Assembly: GCA_009746045.1 (NCBI GenBank)
Contig: RPFO01000065.1
Coordinates: 9,557,628-9,619,591, forward strand
Source of the DNA: Mesostigma viride
Lineage: Eukaryota > Streptophyta > Mesostigmatophyceae > Mesostigmatales > Mesostigmataceae
Length of the DNA stretch: 61,964 nucleotides
Direction of reading: 5' to 3'
The notes beneath the pieces are model-generated. The model did not search any database. It saw only the letters and a list, made by a program, of their open reading frames with translations, and had not been told where the DNA came from. Both the position numbers and the translations under genes were made by a program. Positions within the stretch are counted from its first letter, which is position 1. Every line of letters begins with the position of its first letter. Shown in pieces: positions 32,296-43,336 of the stretch.

Positions 32296-34670
32296 CTAAT
32301 GGCCATCCGTCTGGTAGGTACCACGGGAGGCCAGCAGGACATCCAGGTAAGCCTGGTAGTGAGACACATCCTCAGCATTGTCGTGCCTATCTACAGTGAG
32401 GAAAACATCGGCCCACACGCCGTCAGGGAAAAGACCCAGGAAGGCCCAGTAGTACCTATGCTGCGTAAGAACGACCTGGCCCCGGGCCCAGTCCAGGAAA
32501 CCACAGGCAAAGAGGCGTAGGAAAGGCTCTACCGCGATCAGGCAGAGAGCCCGCAGGAGCAGGCGATGGTACCGGATCCGTGGGCGCATACCCGTCGGGA
32601 AAAACAGATCTACCAGGGGCTCCACGTTGGACGGCCACAACCGGATATGCCGAATCTCACGGGAGCGCCACCGACGGGCACACTGTCGCGACCCGAACGT
32701 CTCGAGGTAGTCGCTAGCCCGGGGAGGAGGATGACCCGAGAGTCCAAACCCTGGCCCGGGATGGGCGCTGGACGACGGGCATCCCACTCTAGGATGGGCT
32801 GAAGGACCGTGCTGTACGTGGCACCCGGCACCGCAGGAAACTCTACCGTAAGGGCATCTGAGGCCATAATGCCCAGAGGCGGAGGGTAAGCCCACTGGAA
32901 CCCGCCGTAGGTGTCCAAGTCATTGTGGCGCCTAGCCCAGCGATACAGGACGCGCCGAACCAGGATCTCACCCTGGAACACCGGATCAGCTAAAATAACC
33001 ATGTCGAAAGGAGGCCGATCAGTCTCAACTGGTAGGCCACGGTCCCGCGGCGCCCGACACACCTGGGAGAAACCGTAGGACATGGGCGAAATGGCAAGCT
33101 CGGCGGAGGCGCGCGGCAGGTCACACTGGCGGCAGGCGAGCGCAGACATACCGTACCCAAAGACAGGCGTGTCGCGCGACTCCGGAGTCGCATGCACCAC
33201 AGAAGGGGCCCGATCCCGATCGCCCTCTGACAACTCCCGAAGGGAATCGGCAGCGCGGGTGGCGCGCGGGTCAGAGCCACTGGACCGAACAACCGCAGCC
33301 AAAGACCGCGGGGCCGAAGGGACAGGGGCCGACGAAGGGGTAGGAACCGGCACAGACGCAGACGGCGCCGGTACAACAGGGGGCCGCGTCGGACCCGATG
33401 CCGCAGGGGGTCGCGACGGACCCGCCTCCGCAACTGGCGCGCCGGTCTCTGGGGGCGGAGCACCACCAGGCCACATGTTGAAAATAGGGCCCGTGGGGAC
33501 AGGCAATCCGGCATACGACTGGTTACCGTCCAAGCTCCAGTCAGGCACCGGGATCCTCTGCGGAGGACCGCCCTCCCAAAGCCTGGGAAGACCGCCCGGG
33601 TCGCTGAAGAAACCCCGCGAGGGCGGCGCTGACGTGGTGGGCGGCTCGGACGCGGCGGCGACGGGCGCGGCCGCTGGGACGGCGGACTCGCGCCGAGGCG
33701 CAGGTACGTCAGTAGCAGGCGCAGAGGTAGCCGAAGGCGTAGGAGCCGCAGCACAGAGGGAACCGCAGCCGCCGAGGGCTCGCGCGACACAGACGGACCC
33801 GTAGACGTCGAGGCGACCGAAGGGGAAGGGGGCACAGCTGCGGCAGACACCCCACCTGGCGTGGCTGGAGCGTGCGCCTGGGCCGCCATGAAGGCCCCGA
33901 AGGCCGCCGTCAGGGACTGGATCTGCGCCTGCATCGCAGAAACTGTCGCCGAAAGAGGATCAGGCTCACGACCAGAGCCCAAAGGGGTAGGCTCCACCGA
34001 TGCGCACAGGACCGACCTCGGTGAAGACGGGACAGGGGAAGGCGCCGACACTGAAGAGGAGGACGCCGCAGGGGAGGCCGAATACTCAGGAGAATACTGT
34101 GCCTCTACCGGCGCGTCCGTAGGAGTAGGGTCGCCCAATCCTACGCCCGCTGTCTGGTCTGCTATCTCCATGAACTCTACTGCCCGTAGAAGGTCGCAGG
34201 GGTTCTCATCTATTTCCGCATCACCCTCGGCCGGAAGCCAGGGGAACACATCCCGTAGGCAGGAGCGGCCCACAGGGGTAGAAAGGTAGGAAAACACCCT
34301 GGGGCACTGGAGAACCGCAGCTATCTGTCCCAAGGCTGGACAGCTGGAGCCACATTCTAACAAACAGTGCCCGGCATCGTCGAACCCGTGCAAAACAAGC
34401 TGGTGCGGTTCAGCAGGGGAGGGACCGTACCACGTGACCCCGAAGAGAGCAGCCCTGACTAAACCGCATGTTGGGCCTGGAGGGCCGGCTGCACGACGCC
34501 ACCCGGAAACTGGACCGTGACACCCAGCGGCCCGGAAGGGCCTCGAAGTACAGCTCAGGGTCCGGTAGGGGCAGGGACGGCAGCGGGCTCTCAGCCGGAG
34601 GGGTAGGCTCTGACATGACGGCTGCGGAGGGGGGGGACAACCAACCACCCGTCGACAGCAGACATAACAT
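32296..34670 (-). pseudogene. Extra ORF between integrase and 3' LTR, several frame changes
   Basis: Starts 21 bp after the integrase stop (34670, or MSEPTPPAESPLPSLPLPDP at 34616). Readable parts: LVLHGFDDAGHCLLECGSSC and DVFPWLPAEGDAEIDENPCD (34.4-34.1 kb); a long Pro/Ala/Ser-rich middle; VPDWSLDGNQSYAG to RVILLPG (33.55-32.7 kb); and CLIAVEPFLRLFACGFLDWA to the stop at 32296. The sense jumps frame about three times, so this copy is decayed or sequencing is imperfect. About 770 residues in all. No envelope features (no signal peptide or clear membrane anchor) and no family recognised. Confidence 0.55.
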
Positions 34671-34690
34671 AAGAGAGGAGAAGCCTACAA

Positions 34691-36360
34691 CTAGAGCTTG
34701 TGCAGGGTTTTATATTCCTGCAGCAGGCGACTACACCCATCTAGCTCACTCTCCGTATACCAGACCTTATCTACTTCACTACGAGCATACATCCACTTCA
34801 CTTTATACTGACGCTGGGTACCGCGGCCCTTTTTGATATCTCTATGGGCCACGATGCTTTCTACTTCGTCTTCTACTTCCCCAGTGTCAGGGTTATGCTC
34901 TAAAGGGGCAGGCGCTAGCTCTCTACCAGCGAACGTACTAGGGTGGTACAGTTTCAGCTGGCTCCTATGGAAGGTGTTTGAATGTGTCTGCCAAGAGGTA
35001 GGGATATCGACTTTATATAAGAAATTTCCTACTCTAGACAACACATGGAAGGGTCCTAAGAAGGCGGGCCTAAGTTTGACCTTAAGTTCTGCTTCAAACT
35101 TATGAGCAAAACGGCCAACACGGGGGCCTTCTACTAATACTAGATCTCCTATTTCTATCTCAGGTGCTCTTCTATCTAAGGAGGCACGCAACCTAGCAAG
35201 GTACTTAGACTGAGCTTTTTGGTACCCTGAGATCGCGTGGTCATGAGCAGTTTTCATTCTATCTAGTAAGGACTGTACACCTTCTACAGTATCTCGGGAC
35301 ACATCATCCTTGTCCCGTAGAGGACTAGCTAAGAGAGAGGTAGGGGTAAGAGGCTGTCTACCAGTATCTAGGAAGAAGGGCGTATATCCATGCGCAGCCT
35401 GGGGGCAATTGTTGAGGGAGAATTCTACTAAACATAAATAATCCTCCCAATCACTTCCCGAGCCATTCACATAGTGCCTAAGCGCTTCTTCCACTACCCT
35501 ATTAAGACGCTCTACTAAATGAGAGGAGGAGGAGTGGTAGGCAGTACCGTAGGTAACCTTGGTACCGATGGCAGCGAAAAACTGCTGCCAAAAATCTGAG
35601 GTAAATAACTTATCCTTATCACTAATAAACTGCCTACTCAAACCATGATATCTGTATACATTATTGAGGTATAGGCGTGCGCAATCACGTGCTGTGAGTT
35701 CTAAAGGACACGGCACGAGATGGCACATACGAGTAAAACGATCTATGAACACAAGGATTTGGGCATTGCCCCTATCATTCTTTCTAAAAGGTCCTACAAA
35801 ATCCATCATGATAGAATCCCACGGCATGATGGGGTCAGGCAAGGTCCTAGGTTCTGCTATCTGTCCTACGTTATTGGGTTTCATCTCCTGGCAAGATTGA
35901 CAAGTTCTAACATACTCATCTACATCCTTATAAAGGGAAGGCCAGTAATAAGAGCGGGCTACTAGGTCCCGTACCCGTTTACCACCCTGATGAGCAGCTA
36001 AGTCATGCAACTCAAAGAGCAAGGAGGAGCGACAGATAGGAGGGACATACAGGCGCCATTGAGGGGGAGAATCTGCTATCTGCACATATAAAAACCCACC
36101 TACAAATTTACAAGGGTGCTTGCCTAATTGTTGGGGATGTGCAGCAATGGCAGCTAATGCTTCCGGCTCAGTGGCCGTAAATCTACTAATAAGGCGTTCA
36201 AGATCAGAGGTAGGCATCGCTACAGAGGTATCCAGAACAGGTTTAAAGAGATCTCCTACCGCCTTGCCAAAGAGAAGGGGAGGTCCTAGAGGGACTACGT
36301 TTTCATAAGACTTTCCTGACCTAGTCGCTATATGGCTAAGCGGTATAGAAATTTTATTTT
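34691..36360 (-). CDS. Pol part 2: integrase with C-terminal chromodomain
   Basis: ATG at 36217; the frame is open back to the G-tract at about 36362. HHCC zinc region: ELHDLAAHQGGKRVRDLV and TCQSCQEMKPN. Catalytic core: MDFVGPF (D), FISDKDKLFTSDFWQQF (D) and SHLVERLNRV (E). The second Asp and the Glu are exactly 35 residues apart (DD35E). The C-terminus EVESIVAHRDIKKGR, RQYKVKWMYARSEVDKVWY and TESELDGCSRLLQEY is a chromodomain, thought to steer insertion to modified chromatin. No breaks seen. Confidence 0.93.
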
Positions 36361-38830
36361 TCCCCTCCCCCCCACCGAGGCCACGGGAAGGGCCTCACAC
36401 GGGAGAGAGAGTCCTACGTGAGAAAGGAGATCAGGCATGCGAACAGCTGTATGAAAGAGGTAGGCATAGGATTCATCATCAGGTAGTTCACCATAAGGGG
36501 TTACACCCATAGTAGTAGGAACTAGAGTAGTATTGAGAACATCAAGGTCCTCGAAAAAGGAGTAATCTGCACGACGAGAGAGTGCATCTGGTACTATGTT
36601 ATCTACACCCTTAACATACTGAAGTTTAAAAGGGGAAAACTGTGCTAAAAATTCCATCCAGCGCGCTTGCCGAGGGGTAAGGTTGGGTTGGGAGAGAAGA
36701 TGGGTAAGGGGACGGTGATCCGTTTGGATAACTAACCTATAAGGATCTAGCTCACAGGGTTCATTCAGGCAGACATCAAATTGAGCACCTTTAAGAAAGT
36801 GCTGCCACGCGTGGCAACAATACACCACCGCTAAGAGTTCCTGCTGGTGTACGGGATAGTTACGCTCCGCAGGGAGCATTGTCCTAGAGATATACTCAAT
36901 TGGCTGTAAGCCCTGACCCTGATCCTGGAGAAGGACGCCACCTATAGCTACCTTACTAGCATCTGTAGCCACAACAAAGGGTTTAGTAGTATCCGGTAGG
37001 ATGAGTACAGGAGGGGAAAGGAGTAGGGATTTTAGACACTGAAAAGCCGACTGACATTCACTACTCCAAACAAAGGGGATATCCTTCTTTAATAAATGAT
37101 TAATAGGGGCTGCTATAGTTGCGAAACGCGGGATAAAACGCCTATAGTAAGAAGCAATTCCTAGAAAACTACGTACACCTTTAACGTCGGTAGGAGTAGG
37201 CCATTCCTGAATTGACTTAGTTTTATCCGGGTCGGTAGCGACCCCGGCATCTGACAGAACGTGCCCTAAAAATGGGACACTCCTACCCGAACGAACTTTA
37301 GCACGGCGCGCCCACAAAGAATTTTCAGCCATTATTTCTAATACTTTCTTTAAATCACGTAGGTGCGTTTCAAAATCAGGAGAGTAAATAAGAATATCAT
37401 CTAAGTAAGCTTGAGCACAAGAACGGTCATGCTCAGATAAAGAAACAGAGGAGAAGGAAGGATCCTTTAAATCAGAGGACACCTGAGGAAGGTGAGAATT
37501 TCCCATAACAGGTCTAAGCACTTCATTCATTAACATTTGAAAAGAGGCAGGCGAGTTACAGAGTCCCATAGCCGCTACTCTAAACTGGTAATGACCAAAA
37601 GGGGTAGCAAAGGCGGTTTTATGGCAATCCTCAGGAGCTATCCGCAACTGCCAAAAACCATCCGCACAATCCAGTACTGTGAAACAAGTGGAACCTTTAA
37701 CCTTATTAAATATATCATCAATACGAGGTAGAGGGTATTTAGACTTCACAGTAATATCATTCAACTTCCTATAATCAGTAACTAGGCGAAACTTGCCATT
37801 TGGCTTAGGAACTAACAGGACACCAGCTGAGTAGGGAGAGTTACTAGGCTCTATCAATCCTGCTTCTAATAATGACACTAAGATCTGTTTTAGTTCCTTT
37901 AATTCGGTAGGGCCCATTCTATACATCGGAGAGTGCGTAGGAACTGCACCGTCCTTGATAACTACACGGTGTAAAACAGAACGAGGAGGAGGATAAGAAG
38001 GAGTCTTTTCTTCAAAAACTTTTGAGGAATCTATCACAGCCATGTATCTTACTATTTCATTTTCAGTAAATCCCACTCCTATTGTATCCACTGTGTTTAT
38101 ATCTATATCCACACTATTATTAGTGATAGGTATCTCTTGTACTTCTAACTGAAGGAACATACATAATAGGTATCCATATTCCTTTAGTTCAGAACGCAAT
38201 TCATCATTGGACATTAATACTTCAGGTATAGGTCTTACAGGAGGATCAACAGGTGTAGGAGGAGTAATATCTACCAAGGATAAATTTTCCAATCTATAAT
38301 GACGTTCCGGTACCCAGTAAGAGCTATCTGGAAACCAAATGACCATGGTATCATAATTAATAGTAATCTTATTATCCTGGTGCCAATCTAATCCTAGTAG
38401 TACATCAGCTGTAGTGATAGGGCCTATAGTGGCCGTCAGGTTGACCGTACGTCCTTGTATGACCAGGAGAAGGGACACCGTACCCGGGGAATGACTGGTG
38501 CGACCATCAGCATAATGAACAGTGACGGGTTTGGTGTGAGGGGTAGGGACTAGTCCTAAACGCCTAACTAGGGCCTCGCTCACAAAGGAGCTAGCCGCAC
38601 CGCTATCTACCAACACAGAGACATTCAAGAGTTCATCAGCATGCAAGAAGGGGTCTACAACAGTATGAGGGACGGTTAAGCCACCATTCAAGAACATAAG
38701 AGGACGCACACGTAGTGGTAGGGAAGATTCAGCTCCTACAGAGGTTATAAAAACAGGCAGGCAAAAATTTTTATCTGGGGTACTATCTATGGACCTGTCC
38801 AGGTTACCCCCGGCTGACAGGCCTACTGTT
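36328..38830 (-). CDS. Pol part 1: aspartic protease, reverse transcriptase, RNase H
   Basis: The open frame extends upstream of the first ATG (38709) to about 38830, overlapping the gag end in another frame. Counting from the ATG: protease VLVDSGAASSFV near residue 35 and DVLLGLDWH near 110. RT runs from about 300 (KPNGKFRLVTDYRKLN, FTVLDCADGFWQL) to AYLDDILIYS near 427, with both catalytic Asp present. RNase H spans about 575-715 (FVVATDAS, HQQELLAVVY, VIQTDHRPL, VDNIVPDALSRR). A ~30-residue Ser-rich insert precedes YLDD. The frame stops at 36328, shortly after the G-tract at 36362-36373. Confidence 0.93.
36362..36373 (-). other. Internal G-tract at the RNase H-integrase frame change
   Basis: On the minus strand GGGGGGGAGGGG followed by AAAAA. 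The pol frame changes here. It resembles the terminal polypurine tract. Confidence 0.6.
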
Positions 38831-39235
38831 CCCCCTCCCCCCCCAAATCCATAGGAACTAACCCCGAAGAAGACCCTGGCGGAAAAGCCACTGCTGGAGG
38901 GTCACGAGGGATTGAAGAGGGTGCGGGAGCCTGATTATCATAGGGGAACCCTGGGGATCCTGTCTGCACAGCATTCAGCCTACTAGGGGTAGCTGAAGGA
39001 ATGCGTCCTGAAGTGGGACGAATGGGAGCACGCTGAGGGGTACGAGGAGGGCGAGCGTCGGGATGAGGGGGAGCACCCGAAAGGAACTTGGGGCACTCAC
39101 GTTTAAGATGACCTACTTCCTTACAATGATAGCAGGTGATATGAGAGACATCCAGAGCTGAAAGGTCAGTCACACAAATATCTAATTCTTCTACATAGGA
39201 GTTCTCCTCCTCAGGGGTAAGGATAATATTATTAA
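38823..39235 (-). CDS. Gag C-terminal part with CCHC zinc knuckle
   Basis: Downstream of the nested element the frame reads ILTPEEENSYVEELD, then CYHCKEVGHLKRECPKF (a C-X2-C-X4-H-X4-C knuckle, nucleic-acid binding), a Pro-rich tail and a stop at 38823, just past the G-rich tract at 38831-38844. Confidence 0.88.
38831..38844 (-). other. Internal G-tract at the gag-pol frame change
   Basis: On the minus strand GGGGGGGGAGGGGG followed by AACAG and the gag stop. The pol frame is open through it. Same motif as at 36362 and at the 3' LTR. Confidence 0.6.
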
Positions 39236-40959
39236 CTCGTCGTCTGTCCCACTACCTCTGGAGAGGACTGAGTTTTTCTCAGTCCTCTCCTGAGGACCGA
39301 GTTTTGAGGTTCTGTACAAAATTCGCCCCGGTCAGAATGTTTGACAAAAAAATTCTCTCAAAATTTATTCAAATACTACGTGAAAAGATCTTTCTTGGAC
39401 ATATTTTTGGGATTTTTTTGGATTTGGTATGAGCGGCTAAATGTACGGTCAAAGTACAGGTGGTAAGGGTACTTTTCCACGTGAAACGCGAGTTCCGGAA
39501 ATGCACGACCTAGCCATGGCGGCTCGCGCCCATGCATGCAGTTTACGTTTGCGGACTAGTTAGCTATCCAAACTCAGGAAATAGATTTTATATGTCCTAT
39601 AGATGATAAATCCTAATTTTTAGCTCGCAGGGAAGCGATTTACCCGGTGTCGGCACTGTTCTTGCTGGAAAAAACTGCGATAAGGCAGGTCGACGGAATT
39701 GATGACTGCGCTTGCTTTCCGGCGCGATTTCAATGGCTGATAGGTTTCTTTCTACATTGTAACATGTATTGTATTAGAATAAATTGAGTGGCAGTATAGA
39801 TTTGATGATTTCGACCACTCTGTCACGTCATGGTCTATGTGCCGCAAAGTGCCACTTTTGCGGGCACCGCCTGGGCCAAGGTAACGCCAGCCGTGCCAGG
39901 TAAAGTCGGATTATCGTTGCCTCTTCGTTTCTTGATGTTCTTACATGAGTTTAAGCTTGCCAGGCGTTGTCAGGTTCAAGTCTTGATGCTCTTTCTTGAC
40001 CGTTGCCTGCCCCTCTCTAAAACCCCCTTTTCAGATGATGTTAGCAGGCATTTGCCTTAACCCAGTGTAGTTGTGCAGGGTTTTAGGAGCTGTGCAGGTT
40101 TAAACACCTTCATAGATGTTAGTTATTCTTTTGCTACGTTCATACTGCATGATTGTGCGGCCACAGCCTGCGTCAAGGGTGCTTTCAAGCTTATACGGGT
40201 GAGTGAAAAGTCTTGGTGACAAACCACTGCCATCATGTGCCAGCAACTATGTTGGCCACATCATGGCAAGGAAAAACAGTTATAGCCATATCTATTGTTG
40301 TTAGAAACAATGGAAAGATGCTTAACCTACCCATTATATTGGTGGTTGACACTTATAACATAACCCTTTGTTGGTAGGTATCCAAGCCCATTCCCTACGT
40401 GCATGCATAGGCTCTCACTACATGATAAGGTATGATACAACTGCAGCATGATGATGCAAGTGTGTTGTCCTGTTACGCTTGAAGGGAAATGAGGTGATTG
40501 GGATGGTTGGTGGCCACGGTGGTGTGTAGTATGACCGCACTTACATGCTAGCAAAGTTAGCAAAAGCCCCATTCCTCTCCTGAGGACTGAGAGTTTTTTA
40601 ATTGTTTCAGGCAGTGGCAGTGGCCAAATTGAGCCCAGTTTTTTGCCACGTTTCAAGAACTATATTGTTTACATGCCTATATTTTTCTAACGTGCACCAT
40701 GATTTGATTAAATTTTCCCCACGCGCTCTTATCCCGAAAAATGCAAATTCGCCGAGGGTGTCATATGTCCGAGTAATTTCCAGGTGTTTGGGTCAAGTTT
40801 TCACTAACGCAGCATTTTTTCCAGCAAATTGACATCAAATACACCCTCGATCCACATCAAAACATTTGGGATGGACCCCCCACCTAGTCGCTACACCCGG
40901 TTGAAAAAGGTCAACTCAGTCCTCTTTTGAGGACTGAGTTGGGACAGACGACGAGTTAA
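39232..40959. mobile_element. 1.7-kb non-autonomous DNA element nested in gag
   Basis: Ends are inverted copies of CTCGTCGTCTGTCCCA (39236-39251 and 40940-40955), flanked by TTAA (39232-39235, 40956-40959). Removing the insert with one TTAA rejoins gag in frame (SRI then NNIILTPEEE). There is no transposase. A second inverted motif, GAGGACTGAG, is repeated just inside each end. The interior is related to the Harbinger element at 13.2-16.6 kb, so TTA duplications of Harbinger type (with one extra A shared by the ends) are as likely as a piggyBac-type TTAA. Confidence 0.88.
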
Positions 40960-42286
40960 TACGGGAACGGGTAGGAAGAGAAGGGGTGGTGAAGAAATCT
41001 GCTACACGCAAGAGATGCTGGCGCACATGCTTGAGGGGCAGATCAGTAAAACGGTAGGCAGAGAACTGGCGCTTGACTTCACGTAATAAGGGTCTACTGA
41101 GGCCCTGAAGGAAGCGGGCACGTACTTCTGCGCCCGACAAATCCCTAATTCGTACCATCTGGGCATCAAACTCTTTCATATATTCTTTGAAGGATTTGGT
41201 ACCCTGCTGCAAGGTACCAAAGGATAATCTATCCTGCCAATCTGCATCGGGAGGGACCAAATGGTTCTCTAAACGCTTGAACAATTCTGCTACAGAGTTT
41301 GGGTAGGCATGAGAGGCAAGAGACTCACACTGGATGAGGTTAGCAAGCTCAGGAGTAATGCAGGTAGTAAGGTAATGAGGAACTAGTACAGCATCAGAGA
41401 GGCGCCACCTATTGTGGTTCTGCCAGGACTCTGTGTTCTGGGTGAGCAACATAATGAAGGTGAAAAACTGTTGAGGGGTAGACTTGACATCCAGCTTAGG
41501 AAGGTTGGCAAAGAGGGGAAGAGCAGGAGGCTTAGGGGGATTAGAAGAGTCAGTTTTTCCCATAGGGCCACTATCTTCCACTGCTACATAAGCGGGATAG
41601 AAGGAAGGAAGAGGAAAAGTCTTGGGTAGGGGTCTAGAAGGGGCCACCGTTTCAGGCTGGTGCCCATAAGAGAAGGGGACAGTATATTGCTCACGAAGAG
41701 AGGAATAGGCAAAATGATCATAATTTCTATCATCTAGGGGCATGGTGCTGAAATCACTATTAACTTCTAAATCAGCCACACGGGTAGGGACCTGGGCTGC
41801 CTCATAGGCCGTCTCAGGGTAGGACCAGGAAGCAGGTGGGTAAAAGGGAACTGCACTAGGGCGCCCAGAAGGACCGACAGGGGCAGAGGCCCGACCCGTG
41901 TTAAGAGCAGGCATGGAAGGCACAGGGTGGGAAGGAGGCCTAGAAACATTGTTAGTTAGTGAGGACCTGCTGGAGGGTTGAGCCAAGGTTGCAAGAGGGG
42001 CAGGGGCCTGGTTCAGGGTAAGGGAAGGGTCATCACTAAATCTGACCTGCATACGTTGACGTTGTTCATAGGTAGGAGGGGTAAGTGAGGGACGACGGCG
42101 ACCACCAGCAATAGGAGAAGGAGGTGAGGTACGAAGATTACCTTGAGGAGTGAGATGGTGCACCGTTTCAAGTGAGTCCCGTCGGTTACCACGATTGTTG
42201 TTATGGTTGTTAGTATTATTATTATTATTACTCATAGTAGGAGTATTGGTAGGTATAGGCGACATGTTACCACCCACTGGATCCAT
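40956..42286 (-). CDS. Gag, N-terminal and capsid part (interrupted)
   Basis: Starts MDPVGGNMSPIPTNTPTM, then a Ser/Pro/Asn-rich region. A capsid-type retrotransposon gag domain follows from about residue 260 (LPLFANLPKLDVKSTPQQFF, WQDRLSFGTLQQGTKSFKEY, ARFLQGLSRPLLREVKRQF). Translation runs into the nested element and stops there. The sense resumes at 39,231 in the same frame. Confidence 0.88.
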
Positions 42287-42410
42287 TTTTATTTAAGTAA
42301 ATGATCAGAAATCTAACTGAAAGCAACAAGGATAAAGGACAAGGCCTAATTTAAGGCAAGGAAAGAAAAGAAAAAGCTTTTAATGGCTTAAAAGAAGGAA
42401 ACAATTTAAA

Positions 42411-42803
42411 TCAATCCTTTTTAACAACAGTAATGGATAGGGAACCGAAATCTAAGGTGAGAGGAGTATCTAAGCTAGATGAGGATGCAGCCCTCTTAGG
42501 GGGAGACGAAGGAGGGGTAGCAAAATCTAGAGCTTCTACAGGAGGGCGACCATGAGGAGTAGAACGTACGTGTAAGCCTAGATCTGATACACTATGGTCT
42601 ATAAGGAATTGTTGAGCTTCCTCGAAGGTAACAAATTTCTTATACCTAATTACATTATATGTACGATTTTGCACTATCTTCCTAGCATCTGACCAAGAGA
42701 GGAAAATGGCTGACCATCGAGGGGTAATAACTACGTAATATTTAGCTAAGCTATTATCACTAGATGAATGGGAAGGCGCAGTAAAAACACGACGTTGACT
42801 CAT
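42411..42803 (-). CDS. Small ORF with RNase H1 N-terminal / viroplasmin-like domain, upstream of gag
   Basis: 131-codon ORF between the leader and gag. Residues about 18-70 (AKYYVVITPRWSAIFLSW, SDARKIVQNRTYNVIRYKKF, VTFEEAQQFL) match the pattern of the caulimovirus viroplasmin / RNase H1 N-terminal fold: YYVV, a Trp, KxF then EEAxxFL. In RNase H1 this domain binds RNA-DNA hybrids or dsRNA. The rest is Ser/Pro-rich. I infer a nucleic-acid-binding helper of the retroelement. A separate ORF before gag is unusual for gypsy elements. Confidence 0.7.
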   Translation of the reverse strand: MSQRRVFTAPSHSSSDNSLAKYYVVITPRWSAIFLSWSDARKIVQNRTYNVIRYKKFVTFEEAQQFLIDHSVSDLGLHVRSTPHGRPPVEALDFATPPSSPPKRAASSSSLDTPLTLDFGSLSITVVKKD

Positions 42804-43323
42804 GATAACTCACCTGGTGGGTCTTGTGACGTCACGCTAGAAGAAGTAGGGGTAGGCGACTTATCTGGACGATCTGGATCACCGAAAGCAGAATGAGGGC
42901 GGGATTGTCCAGCTCTCGTCCTAAGTCAGCGACCGGATAGTCCAGCGGTCGTCCTAACACAGCGACCCGTATCTCTGCGGGTGCGGCCGTCTAATAAAGC
43001 AGCAGCACAAGGAAAAAGGTGTAGGTACTGCGACGCTAATCGTCTCCGAACAGTAATACTCCCCTATCTAAGACAGGAAACAACCGTAAGCAGGAAAACA
43101 AGGCGAAGGACAGGCTAACTACGAAAGGGTTTATCCGCTGCGAGCAGGTCTAGCATCTAGGTAGAGCGTGTCCCGAAACGGGCAGCACTACTCTCCTAGC
43201 TTGAAGGCGACCCGCCCATTACCTATCAAGGAAGTGTCGGCTTCGTGTTCCTGGACGCGGAAGGGGTCTTGAAAAGGTGTATGTGGCAAGGGATAGTCGT
43301 CTCGTTCTCTACCTACTGAAGTT

Positions 43324-43335
43324 CCTCCGGAACCA
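43324..43335 (-). promoter_or_regulatory. Putative primer-binding site
   Basis: On the minus strand TGGTTCCGGAGG begins one base after the 5' LTR. TGG complements a tRNA CCA end. Which tRNA is used cannot be told by eye. Confidence 0.6.
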
Positions 43336-43336
43336 T

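Noticed and set aside
33082-34289. Plus-strand ORFs of 142 and 240 codons antisense to the extra ORF
   Set aside because: Mirror frames of a GC-rich Pro/Ala-coding region.
32990-34648. 552-codon minus ORF taken as a single intact protein
   Set aside because: Its first ~40 and last ~200 codons read as out-of-frame Arg/Pro-rich sequence; only the middle matches the sense frame of the extra ORF.
39232-40959. Intron within gag
   Set aside because: Ends are inverted repeats with duplicated TTAA rather than GT-AG, and the interior matches a DNA transposon.
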